Assembly (NCBI RefSeq): GCF_004402495.1
Contig: NZ_SOFH01000029.1
Coordinates: 186,001-250,000 of the forward strand
Length of the DNA stretch: 64,000 nt
Source: Cryobacterium sp. HLT2-28
GTDB lineage: Bacteria; Actinomycetota; Actinomycetes; Actinomycetales; Microbacteriaceae
Direction: 5' to 3'
Position 1 is the stretch's first letter. Each line of letters starts with the position of its first letter. A program made the position numbers and the translations under genes. Shown one piece after another: positions 55,299-63,908 of the stretch. A model generated the notes under the pieces. The model was not told where the DNA came from. It searched no databases and saw only the letters and a program-made list of their open reading frames with translations.

Positions 55299-56735
55299 GT
55301 GCTCGAAAACACACTGCCGGTCGTCATCCAGGGCGGCATGGGCATGGCCGTCTCCTCATGGCAACTCGCCCGCACGGTGTCCCAGGCCGGTCAGCTCGGC
55401 GTCGTGTCCGGGATCGCGCTTGACACCGTGCTCACCCGGCGGCTGCAGGACGGCGACGTGACCGGCGACATCCGTCGGGCCCTCGCCGCCTTCCCGGTGC
55501 CGGCCATCGCCGAGCGAGTGCTGGAGCGGTTCTTCCTGGTCGACGGCCGCCCCACGGGAGGCTCCTACCTGCCCGTGCCCAAGCTCTCCCTGCACCCCAC
55601 CCGGGATCAGCAGGAACTGAGCGTGCTGGGCAACTTCGTCGAGGTCTGGCTGGCGAAGGAGGGCCATGCCGGTCTGGTCGGCATCAACTACATGGAGAAG
55701 GTACAACTCGCCACCCCAGCCGCCGCCTTAGGTGCGATGCTGGCCGGCGTGGATTATGTGCTGATGGGAGCGGGAATCCCGCGGGAGATCCCGCACCTGC
55801 TGAACGAGTTCGCGGCGGGCGGGGAGGGCCGGGTCACCATCGACGTCTCCGGCTCGGAGACCGTGCACACCATCGGCGTCGACCCGGTCGCCCTGCTCGG
55901 CGAGGCGCTCCCCTCCCTGAAACGCCCGAAGTTCCTCGCGATCGTCGCCGCGCACGTGCTCGCGTTCTACCTGGCCAGGGACGAGGAGATCCGCCCCGAC
56001 GGTTTCATCATCGAGGGCCCGACGGCCGGCGGCCACAATGCACCGCCGCGCGGCCGGCTCACCCTCGACGACGACAAGCAGCCCATTTACGGCCCCCGGG
56101 ACGACGCCAACCTCGAGAAGATCGCCGACCTGGGCCTGCCGTTCTGGCTCGCCGGCGGCTATGGCCAGCCCGAACGCGTGGCCGAGGCCCGCCGGGCCGG
56201 CGCGGCCGGTGTGCAGGTCGGCACGCTGTTCGCGCTGAGCCGCGAGTCCGGCCTCGCCGACACCCTCCGTGATGCCGTGCTCGACCGGCTCGACGACGGC
56301 GAACTGTCGATCAGAACGGATGCCGCGGCCTCGCCGACCGGCTTCCCGTTCAAGGTCGCGCAACTGCCGGGAACGCTCTCCGTGGCCGCCGTCTACGACG
56401 ATCGGGTGCGGCTCTGCGACCTCAGCTACCTGCGCGAACCGTACCAGCGAAAGGACGGCGTCGTCGGCTTCCGCTGCCCCAGCGAGCCGGTGCACATGTA
56501 CGTGCGCAAGGGCGGCGCTGCAGAGGACACGGTCGGCCGGGCCTGCCTCTGCAACGCGCTCACCGCGACGGTCGGCCTGGGCCAGACCCGCAAGACCGGG
56601 TACGTCGAGTCGCCCCTGCTCACCCTCGGCAACGACATCGAGGGTGCCGGTCTGCTCCGCGCCGCGCATCCCGAGGGCTGGGGTGCGGCCGACGTGGTGG
56701 CCTGGCTGCTCGGTCAGGTGCCCGCCGCCCGTTGA
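55299..56735 (+). CDS. Nitronate monooxygenase / 2-nitropropane dioxygenase-like flavoprotein
   Basis: A 478-residue FMN enzyme of the NMO/enoyl-ACP reductase superfamily. FMN-site features are QGGMGMAVSSWQLARTVSQAGQLG at the N-terminus, FIIEGPTAGGHNAPPRG and LAGGYGQPE with AAGVQVGTLFALS. A long C-terminal region of about 120 residues contains a cysteine pattern (FRCPSEP and RACLCNAL) not found in ordinary NMO, so a metal or disulfide is possible. GTG start with CGGAGG upstream. Substrate unknown. Confidence 0.8.
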   Translation: MLENTLPVVIQGGMGMAVSSWQLARTVSQAGQLGVVSGIALDTVLTRRLQDGDVTGDIRRALAAFPVPAIAERVLERFFLVDGRPTGGSYLPVPKLSLHPTRDQQELSVLGNFVEVWLAKEGHAGLVGINYMEKVQLATPAAALGAMLAGVDYVLMGAGIPREIPHLLNEFAAGGEGRVTIDVSGSETVHTIGVDPVALLGEALPSLKRPKFLAIVAAHVLAFYLARDEEIRPDGFIIEGPTAGGHNAPPRGRLTLDDDKQPIYGPRDDANLEKIADLGLPFWLAGGYGQPERVAEARRAGAAGVQVGTLFALSRESGLADTLRDAVLDRLDDGELSIRTDAAASPTGFPFKVAQLPGTLSVAAVYDDRVRLCDLSYLREPYQRKDGVVGFRCPSEPVHMYVRKGGAAEDTVGRACLCNALTATVGLGQTRKTGYVESPLLTLGNDIEGAGLLRAAHPEGWGAADVVAWLLGQVPAAR

Positions 56736-56877
56736 GCCGCGATTAGCCGCGCCTCCAGCCCGCGCTGCAGGTGAATCACGGAGTAAACACCTTCCGCCCA
56801 CACCTTCCGCCCAATGGGGAGGGTGCTTTCTCCGCAACTCAGCCGAACGCGGTGTCCCGGCGACGGGTGTGCGCGGC

Positions 56878-57771
56878 TCAGCCGGCGACGTCGAACACGG
56901 CCGTGAGGGTGTGGCTCTGGTCGGGTTCGAGCCGCACCCGGTTCTCCCGCACGTTCGCCGATTCGACGCAGACCATCCCGGTCCACTCGTCGTTGCCGAA
57001 GTCGCCCATCGAGGCGGCCTTGGCGATCCACGGGTTCCAGACGATCGTGCTGTGCGAGCCCTGGGTCGTGATCCCCACGGTGCGCACGGAGCCGTCGGTC
57101 ACGGCCGTGGCGGCGGGGCTGTCCAGGTAGATCCGGTCCGTCTCGGCGTTGAACCGCACGGGGCCGGTCTCGGTCCCGACCCACATTCCGGCGAGCTGGT
57201 CGAGGTAGGGCGCACCCTCGAGGCCGGTGACCTCGGTGGCGCGGATGTCGTCCACGGCCAGGTAGCTGTGCAGCGCCTCCTCGAAGCCGACGGCATCCGT
57301 GTCCCGGTTCGTCACCGTCAGCGCGAGGGTCAGCCGGGCGCCGACGGTCACGGTGTAGAGCGCCTCGAAACGGTGCGGCCAGGCCGTGGCGCGGGTGGCC
57401 GGGCTGTCGGCCAGCCGCAGGGTGACGGCCACGGTGTCGCCGTCGTCTCGCGCGGCGACGAGCTCCCACTCGGCCAACCGGGCGAATCCGTGCGCGGGGG
57501 CGCCCGGATCGAGCGGGTTGGCGCCGAACCACGGGAAGCAGATCGGAACTCCGCCGCGGATGGCCTTCGCCTCGGTGAACAGGCTGGCCGCGCTCAGCCA
57601 GAGCACGGGGCGCCCGTCGGCCGGCGTCCACCTGGTCAGGTGAGCGCCGTGCAGGTACAGCTCGGCAGATCCGTGTGAGCCGTCCACCCGCACGACGGGC
57701 AGGCCGCCCTCGCCGGTCTCCAGGCGAACGGATGCCGGCAGAGCGGCCGGGTCGAAGGGTGCGGGTGACAA
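56878..57771 (-). CDS. D-hexose-6-phosphate mutarotase (aldose 1-epimerase family, YeaD-like)
   Basis: A 297-residue beta-sandwich enzyme interconverting alpha and beta anomers of glucose-6-phosphate. RGGVPICFPWFG and PAHGFARLAEW give the conserved region with catalytic His. FEEALHSYLAVDDI carries the second His, and the catalytic Glu lies in MVCVESANV. The TTG start follows GGAGG by four bases; no ATG lies nearby and an upstream frame extends through non-coding-looking sequence. Confidence 0.88.
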   Translation of the reverse strand: MSPAPFDPAALPASVRLETGEGGLPVVRVDGSHGSAELYLHGAHLTRWTPADGRPVLWLSAASLFTEAKAIRGGVPICFPWFGANPLDPGAPAHGFARLAEWELVAARDDGDTVAVTLRLADSPATRATAWPHRFEALYTVTVGARLTLALTVTNRDTDAVGFEEALHSYLAVDDIRATEVTGLEGAPYLDQLAGMWVGTETGPVRFNAETDRIYLDSPAATAVTDGSVRTVGITTQGSHSTIVWNPWIAKAASMGDFGNDEWTGMVCVESANVRENRVRLEPDQSHTLTAVFDVAG

Positions 57772-57948
57772 GGGGCCTCCAGAATGTTGGCAGCGCCAAC
57801 GCCGGACTCCAGTTTCGCAGCTTCGGGGCCCTGCCGTTGCGGGACCTCCGCCCAGTGGCGGCGGCGGGCCGGCGGGGCTACCGTGTGCCCTGGGCGATCG
57901 CGTCATCCGGCCCGATCGGACTGACCAGCCAACCAGGAGGTGGCGGAC

Positions 57949-58263
57949 ATGTCAGGATTCACGGAACCAGGCCAATCGGGCTTCGTGCCCGGTCAGGACG
58001 CCTCGGCGCAGCCGGCAACGGACCGGGAATGGGCGGGCAGGAGGCTCGAACGCAGTCGCAAGCTCGGCGACACCATTGTGGCGTATGTTGTGATCAACCT
58101 GTTCCTGATCGGCATCTGGGCGGCGGTCGGCATGGGCTATTTCTGGCCCGGCTGGGTACTCGCCGGGTGGGGTGTCGCGCTGGTGCTGGAATCCTGGAGC
58201 CTGTCCTACACCCGGGCCATCACGGACGCCGACATCGAGCGGGAGATGCGCAAGGGCAGCTAA
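57949..58263 (+). CDS. 2TM domain-containing small membrane protein
   Basis: A 104-residue protein: a polar N-terminal 35 residues, then a conserved RRLERSRKLGDTIVAYVVINLFL and a second helix with GWGVALVLESWSLSY, the layout of the 2TM domain family. AGGAGG eight bases before the ATG fixes the start. Function unknown. It lies 30 bp before another small membrane protein gene. Confidence 0.75.
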   Translation: MSGFTEPGQSGFVPGQDASAQPATDREWAGRRLERSRKLGDTIVAYVVINLFLIGIWAAVGMGYFWPGWVLAGWGVALVLESWSLSYTRAITDADIEREMRKGS

Positions 58264-58293
58264 CGGCGCAATCACGACGAGACGGAGTTGGAC

Positions 58294-58515
58294 ATGGCGA
58301 AAAAACGGTGGAGCGAACTGACCGGCAGCCAGCGGGCGGGGACGATCGTGGGCTCGGCGGTGCAGTTCGCCCTGGCAGCAGCGGCGTGGTCCGACCTCGC
58401 GAACCGGCCGGCGAAGCTCGTCAACGGGAAGAAGGCGGTGTGGGCGGTGGTCATCGCGGTGAACTTCGTCGGCCCGATCTCATACTTCCTGTTGGGTCGA
58501 CGCGCTCACCGCTGA
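58294..58515 (+). CDS. Small membrane protein, PLDc_N (cardiolipin synthase N-terminal-like)
   Basis: A 73-residue protein with two hydrophobic helices and the pattern WSDLANRPAKLVNGKKAVWA...NFVGPISYFLLGRR, typical of the PLDc_N domain that also begins cardiolipin synthases. Here it stands alone without the phospholipase domain. GGAG lies about six bases before the ATG. Function unknown. Confidence 0.75.
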   Translation: MAKKRWSELTGSQRAGTIVGSAVQFALAAAAWSDLANRPAKLVNGKKAVWAVVIAVNFVGPISYFLLGRRAHR

Positions 58516-58643
58516 CTTCGCCCGGGAGGTCGGTTTCAGCGTTCCGCGCGGCTGCGTCCCTGGTCCAGCAGTCGGCGGGCGTGGTGGCGATCCTCCGGGA
58601 CGCCTCCATTGCCGCGCGGGGCGTCGCGGAATAGCCTGTGCGC

Positions 58644-59378
58644 ATGTGCGGACGCTTCGCGATGGACAAGGACACCGACGACCTGATCCGGGAGTTCGTC
58701 GCATCCGGCGGCGATTTCCGGGACTGGCGGCCGTCGTACAACATCGCCCCGACCGATCTCGTCCCCGTCGTGCGCGAATGGGAGCACGACCACACCGTCA
58801 CCCGCGAGGTGGACGGGGCCACCTGGGGCCTGGCCCCGGCCTGGGCGGCCGGCGCGCAGGCCGCGCCGGCCGGCTCGAAGACCAATGCCCGGCGCCCGGC
58901 CCCGATCAACGCCCGCCTCGAGACCGTGGCCACGAACGGCATGTTCCGTGCCGCGTTCACCTCCTGGCGGTGCATCGTGCCGATGACCGGCTATTACGAA
59001 TGGGAAGACCTGCCCGACGGCAAACAACCGCACTTCATCCATGGCGACGGCGTCCTGGCAGCGGCCGGACTCTACGCCGGGCGGCAGGAGCACGACGGAA
59101 CCTGGTCGCACAGCATGGCGGTGATCACCAGGGAGGCCCGGGACGCCTCCGGCGACATCCACGACCGGATGCCCGCCTTCCTCACCAGGGATGCCTGGGA
59201 TGAGTGGCTACGGCCGGGCAAGGTCGCCGACCCCGGTGCCCTGCTCGACCTGCTCGACCGGTCGTCACTGACGGTGGCCGGCAACATCAGGAGCCACCCG
59301 GTGTCGCGCCGCGTCAACAACGCGCGGGTGCCCGACGAGGAGAAGCGGGACCCGGAGCTCATTGACCCTTTGCTCTGA
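58644..59378 (+). CDS. SOS-response-associated protein, HMCES/YedK (SRAP) family
   Basis: A 244-residue protein that crosslinks to abasic sites in single-stranded DNA to shield them. The start MCGRFAM exposes the catalytic Cys2 after removal of Met. Active-site residues are visible: Asn in PINARLETV, Glu in GYYEWED, His in IHDRMPAFL. The late SHPVSRRVNN segment contacts DNA in relatives. No LexA box was noted upstream. It is the last well-preserved chromosomal gene before the decayed accessory patch. Confidence 0.93.
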   Translation: MCGRFAMDKDTDDLIREFVASGGDFRDWRPSYNIAPTDLVPVVREWEHDHTVTREVDGATWGLAPAWAAGAQAAPAGSKTNARRPAPINARLETVATNGMFRAAFTSWRCIVPMTGYYEWEDLPDGKQPHFIHGDGVLAAAGLYAGRQEHDGTWSHSMAVITREARDASGDIHDRMPAFLTRDAWDEWLRPGKVADPGALLDLLDRSSLTVAGNIRSHPVSRRVNNARVPDEEKRDPELIDPLL

Positions 59379-59998
59379 TTCTGATCAATTGCATCGAGTT
59401 GATCCCGTGAAATCATTGGGATGGCGGTCCCGGCCGAGGTCGCTGTAGTTGCAACCAATCGGCGAGTCGCTCACGCAACCTGTTATGTGGGTGCAGACGC
59501 GGTTTCACCACATCCCGCGCGATGAAGACGAGCCGATCATGGACGAACATTGGCAGGGTTTCGCGATCACGACTCGCGACCTTACTGCGACAAACGAACT
59601 CATTCTTGGTCGCTAAGTTCCGAACCTTGCTTTGGCGGTCTCTCGCCGATTGCCCAACGCAGTCGCTCAATCATCTCCTGTACGGCCGCGACGAGATGGG
59701 CCGACGATTGTGATTCCGGCAGAGGGTTATGCGACGTAGTTATGAGAATCGCCGCGCTGCGAGAATCCGGCGATCCGCAAAGGCGAAAAACGGGAGTCGT
59801 GAGACGTCTTATATCCCTACGGTTACGAGACGACACATTTGCCGATCTGGATCGCGCATCACGATCCCGCGTTTGTTCACCGTCCGGGTTGCGGGTGGTC
59901 CGCTCCTTCAGCGGAGGTGGACCTCGCCTGCCATGCTCGTCCATGAGCTCCCACCCAACGGAGGAGCAAAGCAAAAATCCACTGGAGGCATTGTGACG
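59379..59998. other. Gene-free accessory DNA, possible decayed minus-strand gene
   Basis: GC is lower than in the core genes. On the minus strand, two overlapping frames hold plausible but unrecognised stretches: ILITTSHNPLPESQSSAHLVA near 59680-59755 and FVCRSKVASRDRETLPMFVHD near 59530-59600. They are in different frames and would join with one frameshift. I cannot assign a family, and a plain non-coding junction is equally possible. Confidence 0.25.
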
Positions 59999-61279
59999 AT
60001 GATCAAACATCTTGAAGTGGGCTCAGTCTTGGCTGCAACATTCATCGATGGCATCGATGAGACCCCGCACGTAGTGGGAACCTTGAAGCTTGACGATGAA
60101 CGCGGAGTCCGAGTCTTCATCCCGTTTGTTCAGGGCAGCAAAGAGTTCGAATCAGTCGAAGACTGGTTTGACGGACAGAATCCCCCTTCTCATCTGTCGG
60201 TTATTGGGAACAATCTCCGAATCGGCCTCTTCGGCTGTGGCTTCAGTGGACTAACTTCGAACACTCCACATGGAACTGCGGAAGGGCACATCGATGCTGA
60301 GGAAGCAGTGTTGAAGGAACGTGACGGGGAGTTCTCGGATCCTCTGCGAGTCAAAGAAGTCATCTCAGAGATTGATGGACTCTACGAATGGGCACGGCTG
60401 AAATCAGTCACGACTGACCATTCAACAGAGGGGGACGGCTGGTCATTAACCAACACCCTTGCCTTCACTGTGAAGGCTGCCCAGGGTCTTATATGGCGAC
60501 AAGGTGATGCCACTCTTTCCGTTTCAACAACGTTCAGCGGGTCCAGCGGTCGTGGCATCAACCTCGAAGAGAAGGCAGTCCTCCGCAGCGCTTTTGATCT
60601 TCCGCGTTCCTTCCATGAACACTTGGTTGAACAGCGGAAATTCGTCACATTCCTGTCGCTGATGTTCGGAACTTCGCTCTCGTTTCGAGGACATCGCGTG
60701 AGGGACGACCGCTACACGACCAAAACCATGGGGGTCAGATCATGGACTATCCCTCCGTTGAGCTCATCAGTAGGCAGACCATCCGCGAATACTCCAAACC
60801 TTTGCCGCCCAAGAAGGAACTGGACCACCCACTTGTTCGGATGCCTCAACTTCAGTCCGAGTCTCTATCTCAATGGTCTGACAACTACGACCAGTGGGAG
60901 AGGTTCATTCTGCCTATCTCAGGGGTCTACCGGGTGCAAACGTCAATGTCATTCGTAGAGAACATCGCCTCAACTCAGCAATGAGCCTCGAGGCGCTCGG
61001 CGCTGTCCTCGTCGGCTACGTGGAGGGCGAGGAGGCCACCTATCAGGAGGGCAAACGGGCGGTCGAATTCGCGACGAAGATGAAAGATCCGTCGACGCCA
61101 AAGAAGGCATCCTCTCGCTGGAAAACGGTAGCTACCGACATCTACCGTGGCATCAAGCCCCTCGGTCTCAACTGGAAACAGATCGCCGCGTCAGAGATTG
61201 CCTTGGCACGGGCGGTAGCGAACAATTACAACACCCTCAAGCATCCAAGCAAGGGCTCGTCGGAATTTGTCAAGGTGAA
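59999..61279 (+). pseudogene. HEPN/ApeA-like abortive-infection gene, 5' part with frameshifts
   Basis: The frame beginning MIKHLEVGSVLAATFIDG resembles the ApeA N-terminal domain (strands VVGTLKLDDERGVRVFIPF, later SLTNTLAFTV). Near 60735 the coding frame shifts: the continuation YPSVELISRQTIREYSKPLP lies in another frame. It shifts again near 60965 to RLNSAMSLEALGAVLVGY and then NNYNTLKHPSKG, a helical HEPN-like region with a late His. At 61280 the sequence meets the IS element. Such proteins trigger growth arrest upon phage infection; this one cannot be functional as it stands. Family call from pattern. Confidence 0.55.
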
Positions 61280-61295
61280 TGAGGCCAGCGTGACT

Positions 61296-62297
61296 TTAGG
61301 CGGCTAGTTTCGGCCCTTCTTCTTGTTCGGCTGGCTTGTTGATCCAGGCAGCGTCGGGGGTGGCGAGGATCTTCGGGTCGAGGTTGGTGCTGAAGCGCTC
61401 AGGGTTCCGGGCGCGGGCTGCGGCGAGGGTCGCCGCCCGCTCGGCGGCTTTGCCGGCTGCGAGGCCGAAGTGGACGTCCGCGGGCGTGTTCAGCCCGATG
61501 CCGGTGTGCCGGTGGGTGTGGTTGTAACCCTCGACGAAGGTGTTCATGAAGCGGCGGGCGTCGCCGAGGCTGGCGAAGCGTTCCGGGAAAACCGGGGCGA
61601 ACTTGAGCGTCTTGAACCACGCCTCCGAGTAGGGGTTGTCGTTGCTGACCCGGGGCCGGGAGTGCGACTTGGTCACTTCCAAATCCGAGAGCAGGGCGGC
61701 GACGGTCTTGCTCGTCATCGACGTGCCGCGGTCCGCGTGGACTACCTGCGGGGTGCCATGAATGCCGAAGGTCTCTCTCATCATCTCCGCGGCCAGGACG
61801 GCGGATTCGGCCGGATGGACCTTCACGCCGACGATGTAGCGGGAGAAGATATCGATCATCACGTAGGCGTCGAAGTACTTGCCCTTGATCGGCCCGGGCA
61901 GCTTCGTGATGTCCCACGTATAGACCTGCCCGGGGCCGGTGGCGACCAGTTCCGGGATCGCCCGGGCCGGGTGCCGGGCCAGCCGACGGCGTTCCTTGAC
62001 CTGCTTGTTCTCGGCCAACACCCGATAGATCGTTGAGATCGACGCCAAATACACGCCCTCATCCCGCAGCTGCGCGTAGATCTGGATCGGCGGCAAGTCC
62101 ACGAACCGGGCCGAGTTCACCACCGCCAAGATCCGGGCCCGCTCCAGGACGTCGAGCCGGTTCGCCGGCACCACCACCGGCCGGGCCACCTGGGCGCGAG
62201 GCGTCCGGGTCGCGGTCGCCCGCGGCAACCCGACCAGCACGGCGGCCGTCCGAGTCGAAACGCCGCGGCCGGTCAGGTCGCGGTAGGTGGTCATCAC
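61296..62297 (-). CDS. IS3-family transposase OrfB (DDE integrase)
   Basis: A 333-residue integrase. The catalytic triad is visible: Asp in YTWDITKLPG, Asp in VVHADRGTSMTSK and Glu in DNPYSEAWFKTLK, with RHTGIGLNTPADVHFG typical of the C-terminus. An upstream helical region precedes the catalytic core. GTG start overlaps the end of orfA by four bases, so OrfB is made by coupled re-initiation or by frameshift readthrough; no obvious slippery sequence was found. Confidence 0.9.
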   Translation of the reverse strand: MMTTYRDLTGRGVSTRTAAVLVGLPRATATRTPRAQVARPVVVPANRLDVLERARILAVVNSARFVDLPPIQIYAQLRDEGVYLASISTIYRVLAENKQVKERRRLARHPARAIPELVATGPGQVYTWDITKLPGPIKGKYFDAYVMIDIFSRYIVGVKVHPAESAVLAAEMMRETFGIHGTPQVVHADRGTSMTSKTVAALLSDLEVTKSHSRPRVSNDNPYSEAWFKTLKFAPVFPERFASLGDARRFMNTFVEGYNHTHRHTGIGLNTPADVHFGLAAGKAAERAATLAAARARNPERFSTNLDPKILATPDAAWINKPAEQEEGPKLAA

Positions 62298-62734
62298 GGT
62301 TTCGTCTGCGGTGTTTCGTCCCGCGAGCTCTTCGAAAGATTTTCGAGTAGCTCGTGCATTTTTGACATGATCTCCAACGCCACCCCCGTCGTTTCCAACC
62401 GCCGTTCCGTCAACTCAAGCTGGCGGCGGAGCCGGGCGATCTCGGCCTGCTCGGGCGTGAGCCGGCCGATCTTCTCCCCGGGTTTCTTGCCCTGCAGCAC
62501 GCCCGCATCGCGCAGCTTTCGCCACTCCGTGATCTGCGAGGAATAGATGCCCTGCTCCCGCAAATACGCGCCGCCCCCGTTGCCGGAGATGGCGTCCTCG
62601 TAGGCGGCGAGGTGGTCGAGTTTCTGCTTCGGCGTGAACGAACGCCGGGGCGTGGGGCCGCCCGCGCGGGGGCCGGGACTGCTGTTGTTCATGGAACTAT
62701 CGTCGCGCACGGCGATCAACGAGGGGCTGGACAT
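62294..62734 (-). CDS. IS3-family transposase OrfA
   Basis: A 146-residue DNA-binding protein that recognises the IS ends. RSFTPKQKLDHLAAYEDAI and SSQITEWRKLRDAG form a helix-turn-helix, and a leucine-containing coiled-coil region follows (LTPEQAEIARLRRQLELTERRLE). It overlaps orfB by 4 bp. ATG start 63 bp inside the right inverted repeat. Confidence 0.88.
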   Translation of the reverse strand: MSSPSLIAVRDDSSMNNSSPGPRAGGPTPRRSFTPKQKLDHLAAYEDAISGNGGGAYLREQGIYSSQITEWRKLRDAGVLQGKKPGEKIGRLTPEQAEIARLRRQLELTERRLETTGVALEIMSKMHELLENLSKSSRDETPQTKP

Positions 62735-62797
62735 GATGGGACTTCCTGATTCTCGCCCTACATCAAACGGCGGACTTGCTCTGAGCTACTGGCCTCA

Positions 62798-63049
62798 ACT
62801 CACCCTGACACGTAGGGGTTCCCCGATCCCCTTCATACACGGCTTCTCAGCGATATTTCGTCAGGAATTGTTCGCCTCAATGCGCTCAAGCTGGTGACGG
62901 ATGATGAGGATCTCATCATCGGGTCGCAGTCCACCCATCTGTTCCGACGCACACTGAGCATTTTCGCTGATGAGCGGCTGTTCATTTCGGATAACGGAGA
63001 GATCGTCTCGCTCGATGCAGAAGTCCCAACGGCCGATGAGGGGTCGTAA
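62798..63049 (+). pseudogene. HEPN/ApeA-like 3' fragment beyond the IS element
   Basis: After the IS, one frame reads GFPDPLHTRLLSDISSGIVRL and NALKLVTDDEDLIIGSQSTH, then ends LDAEVPTADEGS with a TAA at 63047-63049. Just before GFPDP the frame contains a TAG. This resembles the C-terminal part of an ApeA-type HEPN protein, the natural continuation of the interrupted gene. But both sides seem to contain the HP...F segment, so the fragments may derive from two related genes or a duplication rather than one clean insertion. Confidence 0.5.
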
Positions 63050-63177
63050 CGGCCATTTGCCTCGACACTCCACATGCTGGCGATCGACCGGAGAAAGTCT
63101 GAGGTGTCTCGCAACTGGAGTGCCTCACAACCCATGGGATACAAGACACTGACACCTGTTCCGGAGCGGCGCAGGCA

Positions 63178-63717
63178 ATGAGTTCGATGCGCCAAATAGC
63201 GATCACAGAACGCCGCCAGAGAGCGCAAAGAGTCACAGACAAGGCGTCGGGGAAGGACCTAAACCGGCCGGAACTGGAGGAGTTGATCAAGTTTGTCCGC
63301 GACGGCGATACCGTTCTCGTGCACTCGATGGACCGCCTTGCCCGCAACTTGGAGGATTTCCGCTTGATCGTACGCCGGCTCACGGCGAAGAAGGTCCGGG
63401 TCGAGTTCGTCAAAGAGCAACTCGGCTTCACCGGAGACGACAACGCGATGGCAAACCTGCTTCTGAATGTCATGGGTGCTTTTGCTGAGTTCGAGCGCTT
63501 TTTGATCCGCGAGCGTCAGCGTGAGGGTATTGCCTTGGCCAAGAAGCGTGGCGTCTATCGCGGCCGTACTCCGTCCCTTGACGGGGCTCGCGCCGCGGAG
63601 CTGCGGGGGAAGGCCGCCGCCGGTGTGCCAAAAGCTGCTCTGGCTCGAGACTTTGGGATCAGCCGCGAAACCGTCTGCGCCTACCTCCGCGCTGAGGCCG
63701 GAAGGAATATTTGGTGA
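63178..63717 (+). pseudogene. Serine recombinase (resolvase/invertase) lacking its catalytic N-terminus
   Basis: The 179-residue frame contains the resolvase core DKASGKDLNRPELEELIKFVRDGD and VLVHSMDRLARNLEDF. The helix segment FTGDDNAMANLLLNVMGAFAEFERFLIRERQREGIALAKKRG and the C-terminal helix-turn-helix AALARDFGISRETVCAYLR follow. The usual N-terminal region with the catalytic serine is missing. Just upstream the other frame reads MGYKTLTPVPERRRQ and then stops, a decayed version of the conserved start. It is probably inactive. Confidence 0.7.
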
Positions 63718-63908
63718 GGTGGGCGCCATGCCTGCAGCGGGGGAGCGGAGCCAGTTCGCACGCCTGTACCTGGTGACGACGCTGACGCCGGTGCACAACG
63801 GCATCTAAAACGGCCCACTGCCACTGCCACGGCCGCCAACTCAGGCCGTGTCCCGTGTGATGTAAGGGCTTACGGATCAGGCGTGGCTCTGCGCCGCTCA
63901 ACGTTCGG

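Larger units (their letters stand above)
61280..62797 (-). mobile_element. IS3-family insertion sequence
   Basis: A 1518-bp element with inverted ends TGAGGCCAG (61280-61288) and CTGGCCTCA (62789-62797), and two minus-strand ORFs in orfA-orfB order. The coding frames are intact, so it may still be active. I saw no direct target duplication: the flanks read GTGAA on the left and ACTCA on the right. The ends may extend a few bases further, since the outer sequences GGTGA also mirror each other. Confidence 0.8.

Noticed and set aside
62290..62300. Programmed -1 frameshift between orfA and orfB of the IS3 element
   Set aside because: The genes overlap by GTGA and no A/T slippery heptamer is visible; re-initiation is the simpler explanation.
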